NCBI GenBank assembly: GCA_023481175.1
Contig: JAMCWM010000024.1
Span: 1 to 64,000 of the forward strand
Length of the DNA stretch: 64,000 nucleotides
Reading direction: 5' to 3'
Source of the DNA: Nitrospirota bacterium
Lineage (GTDB): Bacteria > Nitrospirota > Leptospirillia > Leptospirillales > Leptospirillaceae
Shown here: piece by piece, positions 8,367-17,598 of the stretch
How the letters are laid out: each line of letters starts with the position of its first letter
Numbering within the stretch: the stretch's first letter is position 1
The notes under the pieces: generated by a model
What the model was told of the DNA's origin: nothing
The model's input: only the letters and a program-made list of their open reading frames with translations
The model's database searches: none
Translations under genes and position numbers: made by a program

Positions 8367-9716
8367 TTAGGAAATCACCCCCTCGAGCCCCGCCTTCGTG
8401 CAGGAACGGACCATGACAGAAACGATCTCTCCCGGTTCCGGAAGTGGCCGGTCTGACGACCTTCCGGCCCGGACGTGGCGGAATTGGGGAGATCGGCCCG
8501 ACACTCGTCCCATCGTGGAATCGACCCGCTCCACGAGGATTTCCTGAAGACGTCCTACCTGGCTCCTGTTCTTTTCGAGAATCAGGGCGTCGAGACGTTC
8601 TTCAAGTCGACGGAAGCGGGTCACCGAGACCTCCCGGGGAGGCATGTCAGTCCAGCCGTGGGCCGGTGTCCCGGGCCTGGGGGAGTATATGAAACAGAAG
8701 GCGCCGTCGAAGCGGAATTCTTCCACCACCCGGAGGGTCGCCTCGAAATCCTCCTCCGTTTCTCCGCAGAACCCGACAATCAGATCGGTGGTCAGGGCCA
8801 CGTGGGGGACGGCGTTCCGCAATCGTGAGATCCAGGTCCGATAGAGGTCGAGGGAATACCCCCGGTCCATCCGGGACAGGAGGGCATCCGAACCGGACTG
8901 CACCGGCAGATGGAGATGAGGCATGACCTTTTCGCACTCTTTCATCGCCGCGATCATTCCCTCGTCCATATCGGAAGGATGGGAGGTGGTGAAGCGGATT
9001 CTCCGGAGACCCTCCACGGCATTGACGGCCCGAAGAAGGTCTCCGAAGGACTCTCCCGATCCGGAATTTTTTCCGTACCCGTTGACATTCTGGCCAAGGA
9101 GTGTGACCTCCCGATATCCCGCCGCCACAAGCTCCCGGATCTCCTCCACGATTGCGGCGACCGGACGGCTCCGTTCCCGTCCGCGCGTCCGGGGCACGAC
9201 GCAGTAGGCGCAGGTCTTGTCGCAGCCCTCCTGCACGGTCACGAGGGCCGTGACCCCCGGGGGCCTTATGGCCGGTGGGGTCGTCATCTCGGGGAGATCA
9301 TAGCTCCGTCCCAGGAGAACACCCTTGGCCCCCGCTCTGGATCGAATGTCTCCCAGCATAAGAATCAGGTTCCTGACCTGCGAAGGACCTGCGATCAGAT
9401 CTATTTCCGGCATGAGCCGGTGGAGGTTCTCCTGTTCCCGTTCGGCCATGCATCCGGTGACCGCGAGCACCACCGATCCGTTCTCTTTTTTGTGCTGTCG
9501 CAATCGTCCGAGATCGGAGAGCGCTTTCTGATCGGCCTTGTCCCGGACCGTGCAGGTATTGACCAGGATCACCGAGGCCAGGGCGGGATCATCGACGGGC
9601 CGAAATCCCGCTTCGGCCATGAGACCGGACATTCGTTCCGAGTCGTGGACATTCATCTGGCATCCGAAGGTGCGGATATAATAAGTATCGGAAAGGAGGC
9701 GGGATTCGTCGGCCAT
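8367..9716 (-). CDS. miaB: tRNA-2-methylthio-N6-dimethylallyladenosine synthase
   Basis: MiaB methylthiolates i6A37 of tRNAs using two Fe-S clusters and SAM. The 449-residue protein has the N-terminal UPF0004 cysteines (FGCQMN, NTCTVR, TGCMAE), the radical-SAM triad CDKTCAYC near residue 150, and a C-terminal TRAM-like segment, all in normal order and length. The ATG at 9716 has AAGGAAGA eight bases upstream; the open frame continues 90 codons further but carries no homology. It lies downstream of a DUF5069 gene on the same strand (43 nt). Confidence 0.93.
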   Translation of the reverse strand: MADESRLLSDTYYIRTFGCQMNVHDSERMSGLMAEAGFRPVDDPALASVILVNTCTVRDKADQKALSDLGRLRQHKKENGSVVLAVTGCMAEREQENLHRLMPEIDLIAGPSQVRNLILMLGDIRSRAGAKGVLLGRSYDLPEMTTPPAIRPPGVTALVTVQEGCDKTCAYCVVPRTRGRERSRPVAAIVEEIRELVAAGYREVTLLGQNVNGYGKNSGSGESFGDLLRAVNAVEGLRRIRFTTSHPSDMDEGMIAAMKECEKVMPHLHLPVQSGSDALLSRMDRGYSLDLYRTWISRLRNAVPHVALTTDLIVGFCGETEEDFEATLRVVEEFRFDGAFCFIYSPRPGTPAHGWTDMPPREVSVTRFRRLEERLDALILEKNRSQVGRLQEILVERVDSTMGRVSGRSPQFRHVRAGRSSDRPLPEPGEIVSVMVRSCTKAGLEGVIS

Positions 9717-9759
9717 CAATCGGTCTTCCTTTGAAAGTGTGGAGTTTGTGACCTCATGG

Positions 9760-10110
9760 TCAGAGGCGTCCCTCGTCCCTGTCCTGGTCGTCCAAAAGCC
9801 GGCTGTGTCGGACCAGGAAGACGTCGAATCCCATCCAGTCTCCGGGTCCCAGGGACGAGATTTTAAGTGAAAGGATTCGGAGAACGTCCTCGTCCCCGGA
9901 TGCGGTCGCAAGAATTTCGAGAAACTCTCCCGGGGAGAGATCGAGTCTCCGCAGAATCTCCTCGTCCATCGGGCAGGGAAAGACATACTCCCCCAACGTG
10001 CCGGAAAGCCGCATCCGGGCCTTGTCCATCGCCCGGGCGAGCCAGGGAATTCCCATCAGAAGTGTCCGCCCGCTCCGCGGAAGAGTGGGAGCGCCTGTCT
10101 TGCCGCTCAA
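9760..10110 (-). CDS. DUF5069 domain protein
   Basis: A 116-residue protein matching the DUF5069 pattern: LARAMDKARMRLSGTLGEYVFPCPMDEE is split here across residues 24-51, followed by LDLSPGEFLEILA. The family is small, cytoplasmic and of unknown function. Its start codon overlaps the stop of the upstream methyltransferase (ATGA), so the two are probably co-translated. No membrane or signal segment is seen. Confidence 0.75.
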   Translation of the reverse strand: MSGKTGAPTLPRSGRTLLMGIPWLARAMDKARMRLSGTLGEYVFPCPMDEEILRRLDLSPGEFLEILATASGDEDVLRILSLKISSLGPGDWMGFDVFLVRHSRLLDDQDRDEGRL

Positions 10111-10730
10111 TCCGTCAGTGCCTCCACCACATAATGATAGGGATAGAGGTCGTGGGAGCGGATCCTCGTGAATCCTGCATCGATCAGAAGGTCATAGAGT
10201 GACACTTCGGACGCCCGCTCGTCACCCGGCGGTCCCACAGGTGTCTCCTCCTTTTTCCAGTCGATGACAAAAAACTGACCCGCGGGCTCAAGAATCCGGA
10301 AGACCTCGCCGATCATCTCCCGGGGATGGGAGAGTTCGTGATAGACATTCGCCATCCAGACGAGAGAAATCGATCCGTTTGGAAGATCAATCCGATCTTT
10401 TGTCCCGACGATCGTCCGGACATGGAGATCCCGGCTCCGTTTTATTCGTTCAGACTCGAAGTGCTCGATCATCTCCGGCTGAAGCTCGATGGCGTGGCAG
10501 GTGCCTCGCCCGGAAAGGAATTCGCAGAGAGGAAAAAAGAAATACCCCGATCCCGTCCCGATCTCGGCCGCATCCCCGTGTTCATAGGAGCGGATCAGGG
10601 GGATGAGCCGGGCAGGATCCTGATAGGAAAGACGTTCGGGATCGTCAAGCTTTGCCACATGCCGATGGTCAAAGAGATGGGCCAAGAGGTCCTCCTTGAT
10701 GTTGGATATTCGCGGTCCCCTTCCTGTCAT
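10107..10730 (-). CDS. Class I SAM-dependent methyltransferase
   Basis: The 207-residue protein has the SAM-binding motif I AAEIGTGSGYFFFPL near residue 54, an acidic motif II (HAIELQPEM) and the post-motif VWMANVYHEL typical of Methyltransf_11/25 proteins. It is soluble with no extra domain, and the substrate cannot be told from sequence. It heads a small minus-strand unit with the DUF5069 gene and miaB, and is divergent from lptF (115 nt apart). Confidence 0.8.
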   Translation of the reverse strand: MTGRGPRISNIKEDLLAHLFDHRHVAKLDDPERLSYQDPARLIPLIRSYEHGDAAEIGTGSGYFFFPLCEFLSGRGTCHAIELQPEMIEHFESERIKRSRDLHVRTIVGTKDRIDLPNGSISLVWMANVYHELSHPREMIGEVFRILEPAGQFFVIDWKKEETPVGPPGDERASEVSLYDLLIDAGFTRIRSHDLYPYHYVVEALTD

Positions 10731-10845
10731 TCTACACCAAACCTTCGGCCCTGTTCACTCGGCAGGAAGAAGTCCCTGCAGAAGAAGCCTGATTTTGTGG
10801 TAAGATTTTCGGCTTGAGTTCACATTCTCTGACCCGGGGTCCACT

Positions 10846-11982
10846 ATGAAAATCATCCACAGATATCTCTTCCTTGAACTTCTGACCCCGTTCTTCCTGA
10901 GCCTGTTTGTCCTTGTGATCCTTCTTCTGACCCAGCAGGCCCTCATGATCATGAACCTTCTGGTCAACAAGGGGCTCTCCGTCGAGACGGTTTTCCGTCT
11001 TCTGGCGATGATTTTCCCGCAGTTCCTCAGCATGATCATTCCCGTCTCGGTCCTCACCGCCTCGACCGCCACCTTTCACAGGCTGGCTTCCGACGGAGAG
11101 ATCATCGCCTTCAAGGCCTCCGGAATCTCCCTCTCCCGCCTTCTCCTGCCGCTCCTTCTCTTTGCCGCCATCGGGTTTGGGACAAACTTCTACCTCTCTC
11201 TCAAGGCCATGGAAACCCAGGGACTCTCCCTCCAGGACCTTCTCGTGAGAGTCTTCCAGAAAAAGCTCTCCCTGGCCATCAAGCCCCAGTCCTTCAATAA
11301 TTTCATGGGGCGCTTCATCATCTATGTCGAGAAAATGCCCACGCTCTCCCATCTCGACGGGGTCTTCATTTATCAGAAAGGAAAAAGACCAGGAGCGAGC
11401 ACTGTCATCTTCTCCCGAGCCGGCGACCTGCTGAACGAACAGCATCCACCCGGCCTTCGCCTCAAGCTGTCGAACGGAACCCTCCTTCAGAAGGGAGCGG
11501 CTCTGCAATATATCCGTTTCGAATCCTACGACCTGACCATCCTTGGCAAACACACCGATGATCATATCCGGGTCAAGAGCATCGGCGAGATCCGGGCCGA
11601 GATCCGGGCCTCCCCCCACCCCGATCCCTCTCTCTTCCGGGCCCTGGAGGACCGCTACAAGAACTACACATACCCGTTTTCCTGCTTTTTCTTCGCCTTT
11701 CTGGGAATCCCCTACGGCATCTATACGATGCGCTCGGGCAGACTGGCCGGTTTCGTCTTCGCGACGGTCACCATCATCCTCTTTTACATGATGAACACCC
11801 TCGACGACCTGATGGTCGCCAAGGGTCTAATCTCCCCCGTTGCCGCCGCCGTGGCCCCGGATATTGTTCTGGCCCTCCTCATGGTCTTTCTGCTGACACT
11901 CGTCTTCCGCGAGGTGGACATCCGGGCCTATCTGCCGAGGATTTCCCTCACCGGACTCTTCAGGAGAGGAGGTCGCCCATGA
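10846..11982 (+). CDS. lptF: LPS export ABC transporter permease LptF
   Basis: A YjgP/YjgQ-family permease of the LptBFG complex, which extracts lipopolysaccharide from the inner membrane and feeds the Lpt bridge. The 378-residue protein begins MKIIHRYLFLELL, the usual LptF opening, with about three membrane helices at each end and a periplasmic jelly-roll region (about residues 130-260) between. Its stop overlaps the start of lptG by four bases. Its presence implies a diderm cell with LPS. Confidence 0.92.
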   Translation: MKIIHRYLFLELLTPFFLSLFVLVILLLTQQALMIMNLLVNKGLSVETVFRLLAMIFPQFLSMIIPVSVLTASTATFHRLASDGEIIAFKASGISLSRLLLPLLLFAAIGFGTNFYLSLKAMETQGLSLQDLLVRVFQKKLSLAIKPQSFNNFMGRFIIYVEKMPTLSHLDGVFIYQKGKRPGASTVIFSRAGDLLNEQHPPGLRLKLSNGTLLQKGAALQYIRFESYDLTILGKHTDDHIRVKSIGEIRAEIRASPHPDPSLFRALEDRYKNYTYPFSCFFFAFLGIPYGIYTMRSGRLAGFVFATVTIILFYMMNTLDDLMVAKGLISPVAAAVAPDIVLALLMVFLLTLVFREVDIRAYLPRISLTGLFRRGGRP

Positions 11983-13067
11983 GAATACTCACGCGACACC
12001 TTCTGGGAGAATACCTCAAGATCTATTTTCTCTCCCTTGTTTCGCTCGAAGCCATCTATCTCGTCATCGACTCGGTCGAAAAGATCAAGAATTTTCTTTC
12101 CCATCATGCTCCCTGGTCCTTGATGGGCGAGTTCTTCGCCTGGCGCTCGGTCGAAGTGGGCTTCCGGGTCATTCCCATGTCGGCACTTCTCGCCACCATT
12201 CTGGCCTTGGGAATTGCCTCAAAGAACCACGAAATCACGGCAATCAAGGCCGCCGGCATCAGCCTCAGGAGGGCAACCTTTCCCATCCTCCTGATCGGTC
12301 TTCTCCTTTCCGGGATCGAGCTTCTTCTCAATCTCTGGATGGTTCCTCACGCCTACCAGATGACGGACGTCATCATGGAGGAACGCATCAACCATGGAAG
12401 AAACTGGTCGAGCACCGTTCGAAAGAATGTCTGGTTCAGACACGGCTCCCGGGAAATCTTCCGGATCTCACAAATACGGGAAGGAGGACGGGCCCTGGAG
12501 GGCGTCACCATCTATCACCGGAACGCCCAGAACGAGCTTCACTGGTCGATTACCGCCAAAAGCCTCCGCTTCGAGGATGGACAATGGAACTTCCACCAAG
12601 GTGTGCGGACAGTCTTCCACACCGATGGAACGCTCACCGCCACTCCTTTTCCCCTCCGCCCCTTTCCGCTGGACCGGCGTCCGGAGGATTTCTTCATCCG
12701 CAAAACCCACCTCTCCCACCTGACCTTCTCCGAACTCGGACGGTACATCGATCTCATGCGCGCCAACCGTCTTCCCCATACCAACTTCACCGTCCTGCGC
12801 GATGGAGTCATCGCCTTTCCGGCCGCTTCCTTCCTGATGGTTCTCTTTGCCATCCCTTTCGGGATCAGGGAGGGGCGCCAGGTCGGAATCGCCCGGGGAT
12901 TCGGGGTGGCGCTTCTCCTCTCTCTGGCCTACTGGACCCTCTACTCCATGGGACTTGCCCTGGGGAGGGGAGGAGTCGTCCCTCCTCTCCTCGCGGCCTG
13001 GTTTGCCAATATCGTCGTTCTTATGGTAGGTCTGGGACTTCTCTCCTCCATGAACCGGGTTTCGTAA
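11979..13067 (+). CDS. lptG: LPS export ABC transporter permease LptG
   Basis: The second permease of the LptBFG extractor, 362 residues, with the same architecture as LptF: N-terminal helices, a periplasmic domain (about 130-250) and C-terminal helices containing FAIPFGIREGRQ. It overlaps lptF by ATGA, so the two subunits are probably made in equal amounts. The genes for LptB and the bridge proteins are not in the window. Confidence 0.9.
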   Translation: MRILTRHLLGEYLKIYFLSLVSLEAIYLVIDSVEKIKNFLSHHAPWSLMGEFFAWRSVEVGFRVIPMSALLATILALGIASKNHEITAIKAAGISLRRATFPILLIGLLLSGIELLLNLWMVPHAYQMTDVIMEERINHGRNWSSTVRKNVWFRHGSREIFRISQIREGGRALEGVTIYHRNAQNELHWSITAKSLRFEDGQWNFHQGVRTVFHTDGTLTATPFPLRPFPLDRRPEDFFIRKTHLSHLTFSELGRYIDLMRANRLPHTNFTVLRDGVIAFPAASFLMVLFAIPFGIREGRQVGIARGFGVALLLSLAYWTLYSMGLALGRGGVVPPLLAAWFANIVVLMVGLGLLSSMNRVS

Positions 13068-13192
13068 CCAGGATTGGCCCTTGGGGTTCCCGGATGTCTT
13101 GACGGAACCGGAAACGCCATGCAAGGATCGGAACAGGACCCGGACCAGAGAAGAAATCCTCTCTGGCGCGGACACAGACAGACGGAGGATCG

Positions 13193-14251
13193 ATGCCGGA
13201 CAGAAAACGCGTTGCCGTTCTACTTTTCAATCTCGGAGGCCCCGAAACTCAGGATGACGTCGAACCTTTCCTGGTGAATCTTTTTTCCGATCCGGACATC
13301 ATGGACCTCCCCCCCCTTCTCGGACGTTTTCTCCCAAGGCTGATCGCCCGGCGGCGGGCTCCCAGGAGCCGAGGATATTACGCGGCGATCGGGGGGGGAT
13401 CCCCGCTTCGCTCCATCACCGAAGAACAGTCCCGCCTCCTGGAGAAAAGATTGAGCAGAGGCCGATCCGAACGGGACTATCGGGTCTTTCTCGCCATGAG
13501 ATACGCTCCACCGCGCCTTTCCGAGATCAAGGATGACCTGCTCGCTTTCCGTCCGGACCGCATGGTTCTCCTACCTCTCTACCCTCAAAGATCCACAACC
13601 ACCACGCGCTCCTCTTTCCGGGAGTTTCAGTCCCAACTCGCCGGATTGCTTCCCCTCACGGACGATCGCCTCTGTGTCGTTTCGGCCTTTCCCGACTATC
13701 CGCCCTACATCGAGGCTCTCGGCGAGACAGTCATAAAGGCCATCAACGCCCTCCCTCCCAACGAGCATCCGGTGGACATCCTTTTTTCGGCCCACGGCAT
13801 CCCCGAATCCAGGATCAGAAAGGGAGATCCCTACCAGAAGGATACGGAAAGGACGGTGGAGGCGGTCAGAAAATTACTTGAACGGGAGGTGTCCGACCGT
13901 GCCTTAAGGATTCATCTGGCCTACCAGAGTCGGGTCGGACCACTCAAGTGGCTGGGTCCGGAAACGAAAAAGACGATCGGGAAGCTGGCTGTCCGAAACC
14001 GGTGCATCAACCTCGTTCTCGTCCCCGTGAGCTTCGTCTCCGACCACCAGGAGACTCTTTACGAAATGGACATCACCTATCGGGACCTGGCTCGATCCTC
14101 ACACATCCTCCACTTCGAGCGGGCTCCGGCTCTCAACATTCAGGATTCATTCATCGAGTCCCTTGCACGCCTTACGGAGGATTCTCTGGAGAACGCTCCT
14201 CCCTCGGGAGCTCCCTGTCATTGCCGGTGCGGGGTCTGTCCTGAGAAGTGA
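13193..14251 (+). CDS. hemH: Ferrochelatase
   Basis: HemH inserts ferrous iron into protoporphyrin IX in the last step of haem synthesis. The 352-residue protein opens with VAVLLFNLGGPE, has the conserved catalytic His in FSAHGIPES near residue 203, and ends in a cysteine-rich tail (CHCRCGVC). The tail cysteines resemble those binding a [2Fe-2S] cluster in some ferrochelatases, but this is inference. GGAGG lies just before the ATG. Transcription ends at the hairpin at 14277-14304. Confidence 0.93.
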   Translation: MPDRKRVAVLLFNLGGPETQDDVEPFLVNLFSDPDIMDLPPLLGRFLPRLIARRRAPRSRGYYAAIGGGSPLRSITEEQSRLLEKRLSRGRSERDYRVFLAMRYAPPRLSEIKDDLLAFRPDRMVLLPLYPQRSTTTTRSSFREFQSQLAGLLPLTDDRLCVVSAFPDYPPYIEALGETVIKAINALPPNEHPVDILFSAHGIPESRIRKGDPYQKDTERTVEAVRKLLEREVSDRALRIHLAYQSRVGPLKWLGPETKKTIGKLAVRNRCINLVLVPVSFVSDHQETLYEMDITYRDLARSSHILHFERAPALNIQDSFIESLARLTEDSLENAPPSGAPCHCRCGVCPEK

Positions 14252-14276
14252 AAAAACGAGAGAAAAAGGCAAAAAA

Positions 14277-14304
14277 AAAGGGAGCCCGAAGGCTCCCTTT
14301 TTTT
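14277..14304. terminator. Bidirectional rho-independent terminator
   Basis: AAAGGGAGCC (14277-14286) and GGCTCCCTTT (14291-14300) form a 10-bp stem with a CGAA loop, followed by more T on the plus strand and preceded by a run of A. It can stop both hemH (plus) and the NHL gene (minus). Confidence 0.92.
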
Positions 14305-14317
14305 GTTTCTTGGGAAA

Positions 14318-15439
14318 TTAGAGCTTGAGCATCCGGATGGTTTCGGCTGGAACGTCGGAGATATAGAGAACGCCGTTCTGATAAACGATCGCCCCGGTGT
14401 ACTGGAAGCGGGCTTCGGAAACATCCCCGTCTTCTTTTCCGGAAATCGGAATCCCTCCCGTCGCCTTGACACCGCCGGCGATGGTGGTCACCGCATTGCT
14501 TGAGAGATCGATCGCCCGGATGGAGGCATTGGAGGAATCACCCACATACAGGGTGTTTCCGTTGAGAGCCAGTGTCACGGGCTGGTTGAAGTAGGCAGAG
14601 CTTCCCGCGCCGTCATCCGTTCCGGGGAAGCCGGGGTGGCCGGCCAGTGTCGAAACGGCATTAGTGGCGAGGATGATCTTGCGGATCAGGCTGTTCTTGG
14701 TGTCGGCCACATAGAGGATCGACCCGTCGGGAGTAATGGCCAGGCCGCGGGGTTCCCGGAAGCTCGCGGCCACGCCGATTCCGTCATCGGAACCGGAAGC
14801 CAGGGCGCCCTTTCCGGCGACGGTCGAGACGGTCCCGGTCGCGAGATCAATTTTGCGGATCATGTTGTTGCCGGAATCGGAAACATAAAGAGTCTTGCCA
14901 TCCGGTGAAAGGGCCACGGCCTTGGGAGCATAGAAGCCGGCAGCCGTTCCGACTCCGTCATTGGATCCGGGAAAGGCGCGACCGGCAACGGTGCTCACAG
15001 CGTTGGTCGTGAGATCCATCTTCCGGATCCGGTTGTTTCGGGAATCGGCGATGTAGAGGGTTTTCCCGTCGGAGGTGATGGCGAGACCTTCGGGATTGTT
15101 GAATCGCGCCGCCGTCCCGACTCCATCGCGCCAGCGCGCATGGTGGTTGACACCGGCGATGGTGACGACGGTCGCTGACCCGCCACTCACGGTGACCTTG
15201 CGGATCATGTCGTTGCCGGTATCCGCCACATAAAGAGTTCCATCCGGAGCCCCGACCATGCCCTGAGCATACTCGAAACGGACCTGACTTCCGGTTCCGT
15301 CGACAGCCCCACGCTCATGGAAGGCACCGGCGATTGTGGAAACGCTCGCTGCACCGGCATGGCCCGCCATGCCCACAAGCAGACCTGCCGTTACTCCCAG
15401 AGCCATCACTGCTTTTTTCGAAGACTTCTTGCCTGTCAT
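14318..15439 (-). CDS. Secreted NHL-repeat beta-propeller protein
   Basis: From the ATG at 15439 the 373-residue protein has a Sec signal peptide (basic MTGKKSSKK, hydrophobic core, cleavage near GHAGA-ASV). It then carries about six NHL repeats of ~50-57 residues. Each has a LYVADTGNDMIRK-like core followed by VSTVAG and a D-G-x-G-x-x-A-x-F motif. NHL propellers bind proteins, sugars or RNA; here it is presumably periplasmic or surface-exposed, function unknown. The frame is open 33 codons further up but without signal-peptide sense. It has a promoter of its own at 15632-15660 and shares the terminator at 14277-14304. Confidence 0.85.
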   Translation of the reverse strand: MTGKKSSKKAVMALGVTAGLLVGMAGHAGAASVSTIAGAFHERGAVDGTGSQVRFEYAQGMVGAPDGTLYVADTGNDMIRKVTVSGGSATVVTIAGVNHHARWRDGVGTAARFNNPEGLAITSDGKTLYIADSRNNRIRKMDLTTNAVSTVAGRAFPGSNDGVGTAAGFYAPKAVALSPDGKTLYVSDSGNNMIRKIDLATGTVSTVAGKGALASGSDDGIGVAASFREPRGLAITPDGSILYVADTKNSLIRKIILATNAVSTLAGHPGFPGTDDGAGSSAYFNQPVTLALNGNTLYVGDSSNASIRAIDLSSNAVTTIAGGVKATGGIPISGKEDGDVSEARFQYTGAIVYQNGVLYISDVPAETIRMLKL

Positions 15440-15631
15440 CTTTCCGCCCTGCTGTCCTTTGTGCAACAAAGTGTCCTCCTTCGGAAGGTCTGCCCGGGGT
15501 CCGGAAACCACGCGGAACAGATGAAACCGTACATCCAACTAACGGGCAGCGCTGGGGAGCCTTATACGCTGAAAGCATGAAGGAGATAATAATGGCACAC
15601 GGCCCCCGCACCCATTGTCTCGATCGCTCAA

Positions 15632-15660
15632 TGTATACACCCAATTCCGTCAAATTGCAA
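15632..15660 (-). promoter_or_regulatory. Candidate sigma70 promoter for the NHL-repeat gene
   Basis: On the minus strand TTGCAA (15660-15655) and TATACA (15637-15632) have a 17-base spacer, and the -10 is followed by T. The implied leader is about 185 nt long. Confidence 0.55.
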
Positions 15661-15709
15661 GCTAGGAAAAGCGGATTCCTGAAGAGGAAAAAAAGAGGGG
15701 AAACAGCAG

Positions 15710-16198
15710 CTATCGGGGAGAAATCCGGCCATGGAACACTCCGTCGTTTTCGGGGTCCCATTCAAAGAAAAGGCCAGCGGCCTTTTTTAGGCCGGAAGAA
15801 GGGGGGGTCCGAAAATGATCCGGAGCGAGAAGATGGGCAAGGGTCAAAAGTTCAGGCTCGTGACCGACAAGAATGAGTGTTTCGGGGAAGGATTCGGAGA
15901 GAAAGGATCGGAAGGTCTCCTTCCCGAAGGAGGCGGGAAGAAAATCCGAGGCGAGTTCGATCCGACATTCCACCTGGCGAACAGGATGTTTTTTTCTGAG
16001 GGAACATAAAAGGATCTCCGCCGTCTGGACGGCCCGAGTCAGCGGACTCGCAATGATTCGGTCAACGACAAGATCGAGGGAGGCGATCTCCCGGGCCAGC
16101 CTCTTCACGCTCTTGCGGCCCGCGGTACTCAAGGGGCGAAGGACCTCGGGAAAGGGGTCGTCTTCCGCCTCTCCGTGACGGACCAGAATGACTCTCAT
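15710..16198 (-). CDS. sixA: SixA-like phosphohistidine phosphatase
   Basis: A 162-residue histidine-phosphatase family protein. It has the catalytic RHG motif at the N-terminus (VILVRHGEAEDD), SPLTRAVQTAEIL with the second conserved Arg, and LVGHEPEL with the second His. Size and motifs match SixA, which dephosphorylates His residues of phosphorelay or phosphotransferase proteins. The start overlaps the dnaB stop (ATGA), so it is the last gene of the hisZ-dnaB-sixA unit. The actual substrate is unknown. Confidence 0.85.
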   Translation of the reverse strand: MRVILVRHGEAEDDPFPEVLRPLSTAGRKSVKRLAREIASLDLVVDRIIASPLTRAVQTAEILLCSLRKKHPVRQVECRIELASDFLPASFGKETFRSFLSESFPETLILVGHEPELLTLAHLLAPDHFRTPPSSGLKKAAGLFFEWDPENDGVFHGRISPR

Positions 16199-17598
16199 CC
16201 ATAACCCTCCGGGGCCATATCGTCGTACCCGATCGCAAGGTTTTCAAAACGTGTGCAAAAACCCTGGTAGGCAAGCATGACGGAGCCGATCGGCCCGTTT
16301 CGCTGTTTTCCGATGATGATCTCGGCCTTTCCCTTCGAGTCGAGATTGTCGGGATGATAGACCTCATCCCTATAAATGAAGAGCACGATGTCGGCATCCT
16401 GTTCGATGGCTCCCGATTCGCGAAGGTCCGACAAGGTCGGCTTTTTGAGTCCGGGGCGATTTTCGACGGCACGCGAAAGCTGGGCCAGCGCGATGACAGG
16501 GATCTGGAGTTCTTTTGCCAATGCCTTGAGGGAACGAGAAATTTCGGATATCTCCTGCTCCCGGTTGTCCGTGCGCTGGGATCCCCTGACGAGCTGGAGA
16601 TAGTCGACGGCAATCATGGCAAGGTCTTTCCGTTGTTTTTTGAGCCTTCGGGCACGGGTGCGAAGCTCGAAAATGGTGAGGTCTCCCGAATCGTCGATAA
16701 AAATGGGAACCTCGCTGGCGTCTCCAAAGGCCTGCATGACGCTGTCCCATTCCTCGGAATTCAGATGGCCGGTCCGGAGATTCTTCGAATTGACACGGGC
16801 CTGGGCGCTGATGAGACGGAGAAAAAGTTGCTCCTTGGGCATCTCCAGACTGAAGATCCCGACGGGCTTTCTGAGGTCAAAGGCCACGTGCTGGGCAATG
16901 GAGAGGACGAAGGCCGTCTTCCCCATGGCGGGTCTTCCCGCCACAATGACGAGTTCGGAAGGATTGAATCCTGTCGTGAGATGGTCGAGATCGACGAACC
17001 CGCTGGGAAGGCCGGTGACAATATCTTTTATTTCCCTGTTTTTCAGATCTTCGAGCCGCTTGAACTGGGCATCGAGGTAGGAAAGATCTCCGATCTGGGC
17101 AAATTCCGAGCGGGAGCGCCGGGCTCCCACATCCATGATCTTTCTTTCGGCGTAGTCGAGGACCTCGTCCGTATCGAGGGTGGAATCGTAGCCCTTCTGG
17201 GCGATCTCCTCGGAGACGAGGATCAATTTTCGGAAGATCCCCTTTTCGACGATCAGGCGGGCATAGTGGACGGCATTGGCGGCTGTGGGGACAATTTCGG
17301 CCAACTCATAGATGTTTTCCGGGGCTCCGGTGATCCCGGCCCAGTCCTTTTTCGCCAGGAAGTCCGAGAGGGTCAGGCTGTCGATGGGAATATGACGATC
17401 GGCCATTTCCTTCATCGCCATGAAAATCCGCCGATTGGATTCGAGGAGAAAATCATCGTCCTGGAGCATGTCCCCGACAGTCGTCAGAACTTCGTTGTTG
17501 AGAAGAATGGATCCGAGCAGGGACTTTTCGGCTTCGATGGTCTGGGGGAGATTTTTCCGCGATTCGCGTGAAGAGCGCGATTTCATCGGAGAACTCAT
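16195..17598 (-). CDS. dnaB: Replicative DNA helicase DnaB
   Basis: The hexameric helicase that unwinds DNA at the replication fork. The 467-residue protein has the N-terminal DnaB domain (EAEKSLLGSIL near residue 22) and the RecA-like core. The Walker A is GRPAMGKTAF near residue 220, the Walker B is LAMIAVDYLQL, and the arginine-containing tail is LSDLRESGAIEQDAD. No intein or extra domain is seen. It overlaps hisZ and sixA by four bases on each side. Confidence 0.95.
   Translation of the reverse strand: MSSPMKSRSSRESRKNLPQTIEAEKSLLGSILLNNEVLTTVGDMLQDDDFLLESNRRIFMAMKEMADRHIPIDSLTLSDFLAKKDWAGITGAPENIYELAEIVPTAANAVHYARLIVEKGIFRKLILVSEEIAQKGYDSTLDTDEVLDYAERKIMDVGARRSRSEFAQIGDLSYLDAQFKRLEDLKNREIKDIVTGLPSGFVDLDHLTTGFNPSELVIVAGRPAMGKTAFVLSIAQHVAFDLRKPVGIFSLEMPKEQLFLRLISAQARVNSKNLRTGHLNSEEWDSVMQAFGDASEVPIFIDDSGDLTIFELRTRARRLKKQRKDLAMIAVDYLQLVRGSQRTDNREQEISEISRSLKALAKELQIPVIALAQLSRAVENRPGLKKPTLSDLRESGAIEQDADIVLFIYRDEVYHPDNLDSKGKAEIIIGKQRNGPIGSVMLAYQGFCTRFENLAIGYDDMAPEGYG

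Noticed and set aside
15769-15786. Hairpin AAAGGCC/GGCCTTT followed by T
   Set aside because: It lies inside the sixA coding region and on the strand opposite to its transcription, with no gene upstream to terminate.
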